From assembly GCA_963669315.1 (NCBI GenBank), contig OY770021.1, forward strand, positions 310,001 to 374,000: a stretch of DNA of 64,000 bases. Reading direction: 5' to 3'. Position numbers and translations under genes: made by a program. Shown here piece after piece: positions 18,086-27,323 of this stretch (the stretch's first letter is position 1; each line of letters opens with the position of its first letter). The notes beneath the pieces are model-generated. The model made no database searches. It worked only from the letters and a program-made list of their open reading frames with translations, and had not been told where the DNA came from. The stretch comes from SZUA-547 sp963669315. Its GTDB lineage: Bacteria > Pseudomonadota > Alphaproteobacteria > Rhodobacterales > Rhodobacteraceae.

Positions 18086-18421
18086 ATGGAGTTGCGTCTG
18101 CCAGTCACAGTCACCGACCGGGCCTTCACCCGGCTGGCCGAGATCGCCGCCGAGGCCGGTGAGGCAAAGGCGTTGCGCGTCGCGGTGCTGGGCGGGGGTT
18201 GCTCAGGCTTTCAGTATGAGATCCAGCTCGAGGACGCGCCTGCTTCCGATGACCTGGTGATCGAGAAAGGCGGGATGCGCGTATTGATCGATCCCGAGTC
18301 CCAGCCGTTTCTGGAGGGTTCGGTGATCGACTTCACGGACGAGTTGATCGGCGCGCGTTTCGCCGTTCAAAACCCGAACGCGGCCTCGACCTGCGGCTGC
18401 GGCACCAGCTTTTCGATCTGA
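18086..18421 (+). CDS. erpA: A-type iron-sulfur carrier protein (ErpA/IscA family)
   Basis: 111 residues. It delivers Fe-S clusters to apoproteins. The three cluster ligands are present: Cys in VLGGGCSGFQYEI and the C-terminal pair in STCGCGTSFSI. The ATG at 18086 follows AAGGG and is preferred over a TTG at 18077. The ErpA versus IscA assignment is by gene context only (divergent from dgt, no isc operon). Confidence 0.9.
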   Translation: MELRLPVTVTDRAFTRLAEIAAEAGEAKALRVAVLGGGCSGFQYEIQLEDAPASDDLVIEKGGMRVLIDPESQPFLEGSVIDFTDELIGARFAVQNPNAASTCGCGTSFSI

Positions 18422-18443
18422 GAGACTGGTAGGCGCGACGCCG

Positions 18444-18725
18444 TCAGACGAGCGTCTCGGCTTTGGGCTGATCCATCTCCGCAAGCACCGCGTCGGGACG
18501 CCATGCAATTTCCAACGACTGAACGAAGACCTGATTGTTGCGCGACTGGCCCCGCTTTCGGCAGCGTGTAACTTCCGCAGGCGGGCCGTCCGACAGTTCA
18601 TTGGATTTTCGCGGAGTGTTTCGCTTCAGATTTTCGCCGCCGGTCCGGCGACGATGACCGGGCGCGGTTGCGCAGGCGCAGGCGCAGGCGCAGGCGCAGA
18701 GCCCGGAAACATTGTTAAACGGCAT
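18444..18725 (-). CDS. Small unknown protein with Cys-Ala repeat
   Basis: 93 residues, not recognised. Support for coding: a strong ribosome site (GGAGG, 7 nt before the ATG) lies in the 14-nt gap after the stop of the same-strand exported-protein gene, which suggests coupling. The N-terminal part contains five consecutive Cys-Ala dipeptides, encoded by a hexanucleotide tandem repeat. The rest is basic and hydrophilic (PGHRRRTGGENLKRNTPRKS) with no membrane segment. Against: no known family and odd composition. It could be a non-functional tail of the neighbouring duplication. Confidence 0.4.
   Translation of the reverse strand: MPFNNVSGLCACACACACATAPGHRRRTGGENLKRNTPRKSNELSDGPPAEVTRCRKRGQSRNNQVFVQSLEIAWRPDAVLAEMDQPKAETLV
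18671..18699. repeat. Hexanucleotide tandem repeat (CGCAGG)n
   Basis: About 4.8 copies of a 6-bp unit. Within the minus-strand small ORF it encodes alternating Cys-Ala. Slippage would change length in steps of two residues without shifting frame. Confidence 0.9.
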
Positions 18726-18739
18726 GCCGCAACCTCCAC

Positions 18740-19195
18740 TTATCCGGGACGGATGGGAGTTATGCGACACGCCGTTTCACCGCTCGCGCCATTGTTCCAA
18801 AGGTATCGGCAGCGAAAGTCCTGCCCCTTCGCTTTGATCGTCAAGCAGCCGCCCGTCCAGCCTCGGGTACGCGCCAGGCAGACCCGGGGCCCGTCTCGGG
18901 ATTCAACGGCAGTAAAGACTTTGGGCAAATACCGGCGTCCGTCCCAGATTGAGACCCGCGCCGCGCCGCCCTTCAGAAACTGAATTTTGTGGGATTGCGG
19001 AGAACCCAGCTTCAATTCGGCGCCGGATGCGCCGCCGAACTGGTCGAACACCGAAGCCGCCGACACCGGAGCGAAACTGGCCGCCACTTTGACATCGTCC
19101 TGAGGCGCTATTGATTGCTGAGCGATACCGGTCCCTGCGCCGACCGCCAGACCTAATGCGAAAACCAAGTAACTAACGCCAGCTCTTTTAAACAT
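18740..19195 (-). CDS. Exported protein of unknown family, paralog of the 19475-20056 gene
   Basis: 151 residues from the ATG at 19195 (GAGG upstream). The N-terminal signal peptide (FKRAGVSYLVFALGLAVGAG) is followed by a short spacer and a ~90-residue domain. The domain is shared with the next gene: a KIQFLKGGAARVSIWDG core, then VCLARTRGWTGGCLTI, FRCRYLWNNGASGETACRI. Four conserved Cys in the mature part (VCLA, GGCL, FRCR, TACR) suggest two disulfides in the periplasm. I do not recognise the family. It is read in the same direction as its paralog across a 279-bp spacer of low GC that probably contains its promoter. Confidence 0.72.
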   Translation of the reverse strand: MFKRAGVSYLVFALGLAVGAGTGIAQQSIAPQDDVKVAASFAPVSAASVFDQFGGASGAELKLGSPQSHKIQFLKGGAARVSIWDGRRYLPKVFTAVESRDGPRVCLARTRGWTGGCLTIKAKGQDFRCRYLWNNGASGETACRITPIRPG

Positions 19196-19474
19196 TTGCG
19201 CCTCATGAACTATGCCCATTACCCGACGCGCCGATGGTAGTTAATTCCCTCAATCCTGTCGATGATTTTCCTTATTTTTAGGTTTAATTAGGTACTTCAA
19301 CACTATGTAATTAAATATATATTTCCGAACTAACTTGCTGATTAGACTCCGCTTTACCGATGTCACCGACCAATACTGCCGCGGCGCGCCATACTTCCGC
19401 ATGAGCGGGCAAATGGCTCAATCCGAACGCGAATCACGCCGAATCAGAGACGGAAAGTGCCCGATGGCTTTCGG

Positions 19475-20056
19475 TCAGCCGGCGCGCACCGGAGCCACCC
19501 GGCAGCCGGTCTCTCCACTGGCGCCGTTGTTCCACAGGTAACCGCAGCGGAAGTCTCGCCCGTTCGTGGTCAAGGTCAAACACCCGCCGGTCCAGCCGCG
19601 CGTACGCGCCAGACAGATGCGCGCGCCCTGGCGGCTTTCCACCGAGGTGAACACATTCGGCAGATAGCGGTAACCATCCCAGATCGCGACCCGGGCGGCG
19701 CCGCCGTTCAGGAACTGGATCCGATGGGCCTGAGGCTGATCGAGCGCGATCTCGGCGCCGGAGCGGCCGCCAAATTTCCGAAGAATCAATTCCGCCGAGA
19801 TCGGCGCATAGGTGACCTCATCCACATAGATGCGAGAGGTTGTCGTCTTGGTCCTTCGCCGCTGGCTCTCCAGCCAGGCGCGTTCCTCGGGGCCGATGCC
19901 GTTGACGAACTCGCCTGAGAAATCCGGGGACGGCTTGCCAAGCTGCGGCGCGGGGGACGTAGGCGGCGCTGCGGATTCTGAAACGGCGTCTCCCGAACAG
20001 CCTGCGGTCTGAAGGAACGTCAAAGCGAGGGCCACACGGCCCAGTCTACTCAACAT
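19475..20056 (-). CDS. Exported or lipoprotein-like protein, paralog of the 18740-19195 gene
   Basis: 193 residues from the ATG at 20056; a GTG at 20080 is possible. The N-terminus resembles a lipoprotein signal (ALALTFLQTAGCSGD), though the lipobox is not ideal (TAGC). A Pro-rich linker leads to the same C-terminal domain as the neighbour: RIQFLNGGAARVAIWDGYRYLPNVFTSVES, then ICLARTRGWTGGCLTL, FRCGYLWNNGASGETGCRV, with all four Cys conserved. An extra segment (EERAWLESQRRRTKTTTSRIYVDEVTYAPIS) precedes the domain. Function unknown. Confidence 0.75.
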   Translation of the reverse strand: MLSRLGRVALALTFLQTAGCSGDAVSESAAPPTSPAPQLGKPSPDFSGEFVNGIGPEERAWLESQRRRTKTTTSRIYVDEVTYAPISAELILRKFGGRSGAEIALDQPQAHRIQFLNGGAARVAIWDGYRYLPNVFTSVESRQGARICLARTRGWTGGCLTLTTNGRDFRCGYLWNNGASGETGCRVAPVRAG

Positions 20057-20191
20057 ATCGTGTCTGCCTCTTTTCGTCACACCATATAGCCAATGGTCGA
20101 TTCGGTCGATGGCTCAGTTCGGCGACGGTTGACGGCCTGCGCACCGCACCGCACTCTCGCAATTCCCGCCGCAACCGGATTCAATCGCCCC

Positions 20192-20974
20192 ATGAAGATC
20201 GCCACATTCAACATCAACGGAATCAAGGCCAGGCTGCCCGCGCTCATCGACTGGCTGAAGGAGGCCGATCCCGATGTCGCGCTGCTGCAGGAAATCAAAT
20301 CCATAGATGAGAACTTTCCGCGCCAACCTATCGAAGACATTGGCTATAATGTGGAAACGCATGGGCAGAAATCGTTCAATGGCGTGGCGATCCTGTCCAA
20401 GCGCCCGGTCGAGGATGTGGTGCGCGGCCTGCCCGGCAATGATGAGGATGAACAGGCCCGCTGGATTGAGGCGACGGCCTTTGGCGACAAGGGCGCGGTG
20501 CGGGTCTGCGGCCTCTATCTGCCCAACGGCAATCCGGCGCCGGGGCCGAAATACGATTACAAGTTGTCGTGGATGGAACGGCTGGAGGCGCGGGCCCGCG
20601 ACCTGCTGGCGGCGGAAGAACCGGCGCTGATGGCCGGGGATTACAACGTCATCGCCGACGCCGACGACGCGCATTACCCGGACAACTGGCGCGACGACGC
20701 GCTGATGCTGCCCCGGACGCGCGCGGCGTGGCGGCGGGTGGTGAACCTGGGCTTCACCAACGCGCTGAGGGCGCTGCACCCGGAGCCGATGATCTATAGC
20801 TTCTGGGATTATCAGGCGGGCGCCTGGCAAAAGAACAACGGCATCCTGATCGATCACATCCTGCTGACCCCGCAGGCCGCCGATCTTCTGGTCGCCAGCG
20901 GGGTGGATAAGGCGATCCGGGGTCGCGAGAAGCCCTCGGATCATGTGCCGGTGTGGTGCGAGTTGGGGGTTTAG
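20192..20974 (+). CDS. xth: Exodeoxyribonuclease III
   Basis: 260 residues. AP endonuclease and 3'-5' exonuclease of base excision repair. MKIATFNINGIKARL is the canonical start, so the ATG at 20192 is chosen over an upstream ATG. Catalytic residues are visible: Asn in FNING, Glu in LLQEIKS, Asp and Asn in AGDYNVIA, the DHILLT segment, and the terminal SDHVPVW Asp-His pair. Convergent with ilvD. Confidence 0.96.
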   Translation: MKIATFNINGIKARLPALIDWLKEADPDVALLQEIKSIDENFPRQPIEDIGYNVETHGQKSFNGVAILSKRPVEDVVRGLPGNDEDEQARWIEATAFGDKGAVRVCGLYLPNGNPAPGPKYDYKLSWMERLEARARDLLAAEEPALMAGDYNVIADADDAHYPDNWRDDALMLPRTRAAWRRVVNLGFTNALRALHPEPMIYSFWDYQAGAWQKNNGILIDHILLTPQAADLLVASGVDKAIRGREKPSDHVPVWCELGV

Positions 20975-21034
20975 CCCCTATTGAAAAGGCCCGCTGACAG
21001 CGAGCCTAATCTTGTTCCAATTGGTTTTGAAACG

Positions 21035-22768
21035 TCACAAATCCGGGTAGGAGTGCCGCTCGCCTTTGGCGCCCGGATGGGTCACAGCGCCGTTCTGGGT
21101 CGAGCCGACCCCTTGCGCGTATTTCCAGAGCGCGCCAGAGCCATAGATCGTCTCGCGAGGACCGCTCCACGCCTCACGCCGCGCGGCCAGCTCCTCGTCT
21201 GAGAGATCCACAGCGATCGTCCCCGCTACCGCGTCCAGCGAGATCACGTCGCCGTCCTTCAGCAAGCCGATGGGTCCGCCCACCGCCGCTTCCGGCCCGA
21301 CATGGCCGACGCAGAAACCGCGCGTGGCGCCAGAGAACCGGCCATCGGTGATCAGCGCCACTTTCTTGCCCATGCCCTGGCCAGAAAGCGCGGCGGTGGT
21401 CGACAGCATCTCGCGCATGCCCGGGCCGCCCCTGGGCCCTTCATTGCGGATGACGATGACTTCGCCTTCATTGTAGCCCCGATTCTTGACCGCCTCGAAT
21501 GCGTCCTCCTCACTCTCGAACACACGGGCAGGGCCGCTGAACCGAAGCTGATCCTCGGTCATTCCGGCGACCTTCACGATGGCACCTTCAGGGGCCAGGT
21601 TGCCCATCAGACCGACCACGCCGCCGGTCGGGGTGATCGGGGTTTCGACCGGATAGATGACCTTGCCATCCGCCTCGATCTTCATCTCGTCCAGTTCTTC
21701 GCCTATGGTGCGTCCGCTGGCGGTCATGCAATCACCATGCAGATAGCCGCCCTTCAGCAACTCTTTCAGCACCACCGGCACGCCGCCGACCTCATAGAGA
21801 TCCTTGGCGACGTATTGGCCGCCCGGCTTCAGGTCGACGAAATAGGGCGTGTCCTTGAAGATGTCGCAGACGTCCTGAAGGTTGAACTCGATCCCCGCCT
21901 CATGGGCGATGGCGGGCAGGTGCAGGCCGGCGTTGGTGGACCCGCCGGTGCAGGCGACTACGCGGGCGGCGTTCTCGAGGCTCTTGAGGGTGACGATGTC
22001 GCGGGCGCGAATGTTCTGCGCCAGCAGGGTCATCACCGCCCTGCCCGCCGCCTCTCCATACTGGTCGCGGCTTTCATAAGGCGCAGGCGCGCCGGCCGAG
22101 TTCAGCAGCGCGAGGCCGATCGCCTCGGACACGCAGGCCATGGTGTTGGCGGTGAACTGTCCGCCGCAGGCGCCGGCCGAGGGGCAGGCCACCGCTTCCA
22201 GCTTCTCCAATTCGCAGGTGGACATGTTCCCGGCCTGATGCTGGCCGACCGCCTCGAACACATCCTGCACGGTGACGTCCTTGCCGTTCAGACGACCGGG
22301 CAGAATCGACCCGCCATAGAGGAAGACCGAGGGCGTGTTCAGGCGCACCATGGCCATCATCATGCCAGGCAGAGACTTGTCGCACCCCGCCAGCCCGACG
22401 ATGGCGTCATAGCAATGGCCGCGCATGGTCAGCTCCACCGTGTCCGCGATGGCCTCTCGGCTAACCAAAGAGGAGCGCATCCCCTCATGCCCCATGGCGA
22501 TGCCGTCGGTGACGGTGATGGTGGTGAACTCGCGCGGGGTGCCCGCGGCCTCCTTCACGCCAGATTTGACCGCCTGCGCCTGCCGGTTCAGGGCAATGTT
22601 GCAGGGCGCGGCCTCATTCCAGCAGGTGGCGACGCCAACGAAGGGGCGGTGAATCTCCTCTTCGCTCAGCCCCATCGCATAATAGTAAGATCGGTGCGGC
22701 GCGCGCTCGGGACCTTCGGTTGTGTGGCGGCTGGGAAGCTTGGACTTGTCGAACGTGCGGGCGTCCAT
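21035..22768 (-). CDS. ilvD: Dihydroxy-acid dehydratase
   Basis: 577 residues. Catalyses the third common step of valine and isoleucine synthesis (also feeding leucine and pantothenate), using an Fe-S cluster. Cluster Cys are seen in ATCWNEAAPCN, GLAGCDKSLPGMMMA and CPSAGACGGQFTANTM. The C-terminal DGRFSGATRGFCVGHVGPEA is a family signature. The ATG at 22768 has AGGAG 8 nt upstream and is preferred over a start 21 nt earlier. Monocistronic in appearance. Confidence 0.97.
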   Translation of the reverse strand: MDARTFDKSKLPSRHTTEGPERAPHRSYYYAMGLSEEEIHRPFVGVATCWNEAAPCNIALNRQAQAVKSGVKEAAGTPREFTTITVTDGIAMGHEGMRSSLVSREAIADTVELTMRGHCYDAIVGLAGCDKSLPGMMMAMVRLNTPSVFLYGGSILPGRLNGKDVTVQDVFEAVGQHQAGNMSTCELEKLEAVACPSAGACGGQFTANTMACVSEAIGLALLNSAGAPAPYESRDQYGEAAGRAVMTLLAQNIRARDIVTLKSLENAARVVACTGGSTNAGLHLPAIAHEAGIEFNLQDVCDIFKDTPYFVDLKPGGQYVAKDLYEVGGVPVVLKELLKGGYLHGDCMTASGRTIGEELDEMKIEADGKVIYPVETPITPTGGVVGLMGNLAPEGAIVKVAGMTEDQLRFSGPARVFESEEDAFEAVKNRGYNEGEVIVIRNEGPRGGPGMREMLSTTAALSGQGMGKKVALITDGRFSGATRGFCVGHVGPEAAVGGPIGLLKDGDVISLDAVAGTIAVDLSDEELAARREAWSGPRETIYGSGALWKYAQGVGSTQNGAVTHPGAKGERHSYPDL

Positions 22769-22968
22769 GATGGCGTCTCCTGAGGTCAAATCCCGGCGCT
22801 GCGGCCGAGTCGGTATTATTTGTCGCGGAGGACCCTAGCGGCGCGAACCGTGCGATTCCAGCGGATTGCAGGTATATTGAGGCGGATCAATGCGAATGCG
22901 GGCGTTGCACTGCATTGATTTAATAGCGGGCTTCAGCCCCGCGGACCGAAGAAATGGGAGAAGTTCTT

Positions 22969-23184
22969 ATGTCCGAGCCCGAGAACCCTCGCGAAAAGGC
23001 GCTTTACCGCAAGCCGCGGGAGCATAATGACGCTGGCGCCACCGAGCATTTCATCAAGCATGACCGCGAAAGCGGCGCGGCGGCGCCTGACCGCAAGGAA
23101 GAGGCGCTGAAACGCAAGCAGCACGATGCGACCGGATCACGCGCCGAGCACTATACGGATATCGAGCGGCGCGGCGAGGATTGA
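22969..23184 (+). CDS. Small hydrophilic protein of unknown function
   Basis: 71 residues, highly charged (MSEPENPREKALYRKPREHNDAG), no signal or TM segment, probably disordered. The ATG at 22969 has GGGAGAA 8 nt upstream. The composition (Lys/Arg/Glu/His-rich with SRAEHYTDIERRGED at the end) recalls small stress-type alphaproteobacterial proteins. That is resemblance only. Confidence 0.6.
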   Translation: MSEPENPREKALYRKPREHNDAGATEHFIKHDRESGAAAPDRKEEALKRKQHDATGSRAEHYTDIERRGED

Positions 23185-23262
23185 CGCGCCGGTCCTGATC
23201 GTCATGGTTGCGGCTGATCGGCGCCGTTGGGGCGCCCTGTGATTTCCCCGACGGAGTCGCCG

Positions 23263-24222
23263 ATGGCCGCGCCCTCCCCCTTTGACCGATATATCGCGCC
23301 TGCGCGCGCGCGCAGCAGCGTCTGGCGCGTGCTGGGCGGCGGCGTGATCATCGTCACTTGCTGGTTTCTGGCGACCATGGCCCTGCTGCTGGGTCGGGTC
23401 GGCTGGGTGATGCTGATCGATGGCGCCCCGATTGCGCTGGCGCTGGAAAGCGGGCAACAGCTGCTCGCCGCAGGGTCGCCTCTGTCGCTTCTCGCGATCA
23501 TGTCCAGTTTCCTGGGCGTTTGGATCGGCGTCTGGGCAGCACTGAAGCTGTTTCACAAGCGCCCGTTCGGCACACTGTTTTCTCCGGAACGTCAAATCCG
23601 CTGGAAGGAGTTCGGCGCAGGGCTATTGCTGTCGGCAGTGTTTTTCGTGCTGTCAGTCGCCGCTGCGCTGATCCTGGTTGGCGCGCCAGCGCGCAGCGAT
23701 CTGGACGCGGCGGTCTGGGCGCTCTGGATTGTTCCGGTTATACTTGGGATATTCATACAGGCCACCGCCGAAGAACTCTTGTTCCGCGGCTATATCCTGC
23801 AACAGCTCGCGGTCTGGTCCCGCAATCCGATTGTATGGGCATTGCTGCCCTCTCTACTTTTCGGCTCGCTGCATCTCGACCCCGGCAAGCCGCTTGAGAT
23901 CAATCTGCAGATCGGCTTCATCACCTTCCTGGTCGGCGTTATCACCGCCGCGCTGGTCTGGCGCACCGGGTCTCTGGCGGCCTCGATGGGGCTGCACCTA
24001 GGTGTGAATTGTCAGGCGCTAACCCTTGTCGGCGCTGAGGAAACGCCGCTGGGCGGTGGGCAGCTTTGGCTCTACGAGGCCGGCAGTGCGACCACGCTTT
24101 ACACCATCGACATGGTCAGCGTGATCGCGCTTTTGGCGCTGGTGCTGTCGCCCTGGCTGCCGTTCGGTCTCGCCAGCGCCGCACCGTCACCCCAGCTCAG
24201 CGAGACGATCGACGGCGGCTGA
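23263..24222 (+). CDS. CPBP-family intramembrane metalloprotease
   Basis: 319 residues from the ATG at 23263 (CGGAG upstream). Polytopic membrane protein with about eight hydrophobic segments. The abortive-infection/CAAX-like protease motifs are present: EE...R in ATAEELLFRGYIL, His in LLFGSLHLDPG, and His/Asn in MGLHLGVNCQ. Relatives process membrane substrates or act in immunity to bacteriocins and phage, but no substrate is evident here. Its last 36 nt overlap the 3' end of convergent valS. Confidence 0.88.
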   Translation: MAAPSPFDRYIAPARARSSVWRVLGGGVIIVTCWFLATMALLLGRVGWVMLIDGAPIALALESGQQLLAAGSPLSLLAIMSSFLGVWIGVWAALKLFHKRPFGTLFSPERQIRWKEFGAGLLLSAVFFVLSVAAALILVGAPARSDLDAAVWALWIVPVILGIFIQATAEELLFRGYILQQLAVWSRNPIVWALLPSLLFGSLHLDPGKPLEINLQIGFITFLVGVITAALVWRTGSLAASMGLHLGVNCQALTLVGAEETPLGGGQLWLYEAGSATTLYTIDMVSVIALLALVLSPWLPFGLASAAPSPQLSETIDGG

Positions 24223-27189
24223 GAGCTTCGTGGCGTCGGCTTCGGCGGCGGCCAGGCGCTCACGTTGTTCGGCGACCACCTTCTCCGGCGCCTTGGCGAG
24301 AAAGTTCTCGTTCGAGAGCTTTCTCTGCAGCCCGCCGATTTCCTTCTCAACCTTCGCCGACGCCTTGTCCAGCCGCGCCTTCTCAGCAGCGATGTCGATC
24401 ACGTCGGCCAGCGGCAGGCACAGCGTCGCGCCCTCCAGCGCCAGTGTGACGGCGCCTTTGGGAGCATCGTTGGCGTCCTCGACGGAGGCGATGCGCGCCA
24501 GACGCTTCAACAGCGTGTCTCCTCCAGCGAGTCGGGCCTTCGCGGCCTCCTCCGCCTCCACGACGAGAAGCGGGATCTTCGCTCCCGGCGGCACGTTCAT
24601 TTCCGCCCGGACTGACCGGACCGCCTCAATCGCCTTGACCAGCCAGTCCATCTGCGCATCGGCATCGGCGTCGGCAAGCTCGGCAGCCGTGTAGGACGGC
24701 CAGTCCGTGTGGATCAGCGAATTCTTGCGTTCCTCGGACAATACCGACCACAGCTCTTCGGTGATGAAAGGCATGATCGGGTGCAGCAGGATCAGGCACT
24801 GGTCCAGCGCCCAAGCGGCGGTCGCCTGGGTCTCCACCTTCGCTGCGCTATCCTCTCCCTGCAAAAGCGGTTTGGAAAATTCCAGATACCAGTCGCAATA
24901 GACGCCCCAGATATGGGCGTAAAGGGCGGCTGCGGCGTCGTTGAATCGGAACGCCTCCAGCGATGCATCCACCTGCTCGCGCAGGCGGGCGGTCTCACCT
25001 ACAATCCATTTGTTGACCGTCTCATTCACGGCGCCCGGATCGAAATCGACGGCCGGCACGCAGCCGTTCATCTCTCCGAACCGCGCGGCGTTCCAGATTT
25101 TTGTGCCGAAATTGCGGTACCCTTCGACCCGGCTGGTGGCGAGCTTCAGGTCGCGGCCCATCGCCGCCATCGAGGTCAGGGTGAAGCGCAGCGCATCGGC
25201 GCCGTACTCGTCGACGATTTCCAGCGGGTCAATGACGTTGCCCTTGGACTTCGACATCTTCTGCCCCTCGCTATCGCGCACGAGGGCATGGATATAGACG
25301 GTGTCGAAGGGAACCAGCGGCTTGCCGTCCTCATCCTTCATGAAATGGAGGCCGAACATCATCATCCGGGCGACCCAGAAAAAGATGATGTCGAAGCCGG
25401 TCGAAAGCAACGAGGTCGGGTAATAGCGCTGCAGCTCTGCGGTGTCGTCGGGCCAGCCAAGGGTAGAGAATGGCCAGAGCGCAGAGGAGAACCACGTGTC
25501 GAGAACGTCCTGATCGCGCACGATCTGAACGTGCTTTCCGCCACGGTTTCCGAAAATGAACCCGGCCGGATCGCCGTCATCGGCCACGGTGACGACGACA
25601 CCGGCGCCGTAATATTCGCGGGCCTGAGCGAGCGCATCCTCCGCCGACAATGCGCAGAAAATATGTGGCTCGCGGAGATCAGTCACTTCGCGCTCGGAAT
25701 TCTCCGGAAGCGTGTCCAGCGCCATCTTGCCGGGTCCGTACCAGACCGGGATCTGGTGACCCCACCACAGCTGGCGCGAAACGCACCAGGGCTCAATGTT
25801 TTCAAGCCAGTGGAAATAGGTCTTCTCCCAGTTCCTGGGCGCGAAAACTGTTTGATCGTTGCGGACATACTCCAGCGCGGGCTTGGCCAGCGTCTCGGCG
25901 TCGACGAACCACTGATCGGTTAGCATCGGTTCGATGACGACTTTTGAGCGGTCGCCGAAGGGCTGGGTGATCGGCTTGTTCTCGACCAGAGCAATGTCCT
26001 CGCCGTCCTCATTTCTGACGGTGCAGGCGAGCCCCTCCTCGGTGATTTGCTGAATGACCAGCTTTCGCGCCTCGAACCGGTCGAGACCACGCAGATCATC
26101 GGGAACCAGATTCAGAGCATCCACCTCCGCGGCGTCAGAGGTCGCACCCTTGGCAATCTCCTGCGCCCGTGCGGCGCAGGCCGCATAAGGGTCGCCGTCA
26201 CCCCGCATATGTCCGCGCGTGTCCATCAGCCGGTACATCGGTATGCCGCCGCGCTTAGCGACCGCATAGTCGTTGAAGTCATGCGCGCCGGTGATCTTCA
26301 CCGCGCCCGATCCGAAGTCAGGATCGGGATATTCATCGGTGATAATGGGGATCAGGCGGCGATGCTCCTTCGGCCCGACCGGAATTTCGCAGAGCTTGCC
26401 AACGATGGGCGCATAACGCTCGTCATCCGGGTGCACCGCGACCGCGCCGTCGCCCAGCATGGTCTCGGGCCGCGTGGTGGCGATGGAGATATAGTCGCGC
26501 TCTTCCTCAAGCGTGATGTTCCCGTCGCCATCCTTTTCGACATAAGTATAGGTCGCGCCGCCCGCGAGCGGGTATTTGAAGTGCCACATATGGCCGGCGA
26601 CCTCGATATTCTCGACTTCGAGATCCGAGATCGCGGTTTCAAAATGCGGGTCCCAGTTGACCAGCCGCTTGCCGCGATAGATCAGGCCGTCTCGATAAAG
26701 CTCGACAAAGACTTTCAGGACGGCGGCCGACAGCCCATCATCCATTGTGAAGCGCTCTCGCGAATAATCACATGACGAGCCCAGCCGTTTCAGCTGGTTC
26801 ATGATCGTGCCGCCGGATTCCTCCTTCCACGCCCAGACGCGGCTCAGGAACTCCTCACGCCCCAGCTCGCGGCGAGACGGCTCGCCGGCCTTGGCGAGGT
26901 TGCGCTCGACGACCATTTGGGTGGCGATGCCGGCGTGATCGGTGCCGGGCTGCCACAGCACGTCCAGCCCCTGCATCCGCTTCCAGCGGGTCAGAATGTC
27001 CTGCAGCGTATTATTGAAGGCGTGGCCCATATGCAGCGAGCCGGTCACGTTGGGCGGCGGGATCACAATGCAATAGCTGTCCGCGCCCGGTTTGGCGTTG
27101 GCGCCCGCTTTGAAGCGGCCCTCCGCCTCCCATTTGTCAAAGATGCGCTGCTCCGCCTCATGGGCGTTGAAGTTTTTCTCGATCGGCAT
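24187..27189 (-). CDS. valS: Valyl-tRNA synthetase
   Basis: 1000 residues, a normal-to-long bacterial ValRS. HIGH-type motif: PPNVTGSLHMGHAF. KMSKS motif: DSEGQKMSKSKGNVIDP. CP1 editing domain: TTRPETMLGDGAVAVHPDDERY. The C-terminal coiled-coil arm (KARLDKASAKVEKEIGGLQRKLSN) is typical of ValRS. The ATG at 27189 (MPIEKNFNAHEAEQRIFDKWEA) matches the family start; a longer in-frame extension upstream lacks homology. The 3' end overlaps the CPBP gene. Confidence 0.97.
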   Translation of the reverse strand: MPIEKNFNAHEAEQRIFDKWEAEGRFKAGANAKPGADSYCIVIPPPNVTGSLHMGHAFNNTLQDILTRWKRMQGLDVLWQPGTDHAGIATQMVVERNLAKAGEPSRRELGREEFLSRVWAWKEESGGTIMNQLKRLGSSCDYSRERFTMDDGLSAAVLKVFVELYRDGLIYRGKRLVNWDPHFETAISDLEVENIEVAGHMWHFKYPLAGGATYTYVEKDGDGNITLEEERDYISIATTRPETMLGDGAVAVHPDDERYAPIVGKLCEIPVGPKEHRRLIPIITDEYPDPDFGSGAVKITGAHDFNDYAVAKRGGIPMYRLMDTRGHMRGDGDPYAACAARAQEIAKGATSDAAEVDALNLVPDDLRGLDRFEARKLVIQQITEEGLACTVRNEDGEDIALVENKPITQPFGDRSKVVIEPMLTDQWFVDAETLAKPALEYVRNDQTVFAPRNWEKTYFHWLENIEPWCVSRQLWWGHQIPVWYGPGKMALDTLPENSEREVTDLREPHIFCALSAEDALAQAREYYGAGVVVTVADDGDPAGFIFGNRGGKHVQIVRDQDVLDTWFSSALWPFSTLGWPDDTAELQRYYPTSLLSTGFDIIFFWVARMMMFGLHFMKDEDGKPLVPFDTVYIHALVRDSEGQKMSKSKGNVIDPLEIVDEYGADALRFTLTSMAAMGRDLKLATSRVEGYRNFGTKIWNAARFGEMNGCVPAVDFDPGAVNETVNKWIVGETARLREQVDASLEAFRFNDAAAALYAHIWGVYCDWYLEFSKPLLQGEDSAAKVETQATAAWALDQCLILLHPIMPFITEELWSVLSEERKNSLIHTDWPSYTAAELADADADAQMDWLVKAIEAVRSVRAEMNVPPGAKIPLLVVEAEEAAKARLAGGDTLLKRLARIASVEDANDAPKGAVTLALEGATLCLPLADVIDIAAEKARLDKASAKVEKEIGGLQRKLSNENFLAKAPEKVVAEQRERLAAAEADATKLSAAVDRLAELG

Positions 27190-27323
27190 GTGCGCTGACC
27201 CGTCCCTCGCGTGAAATCGCGGGTTAATACCGCGCGCGCGAGGGAAGGGAAAGGGCGCCAAAACGTTACGGGGCGAGACGTCGATTTTTGTAAGGTGGTC
27301 GCGACGTATCGAAGGAGACCCCA

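Noticed and set aside
20975..21034. Terminator between xth and ilvD
   Set aside because: An imperfect hairpin (about 20985-21005) exists, but it has a mismatch and no T-run of usable length.
21302..22783. 493-codon plus-strand frame opposite ilvD
   Set aside because: Arises from codon bias of ilvD in GC-rich DNA; composition Gly/Arg/His-rich and no family match, while ilvD is certain.
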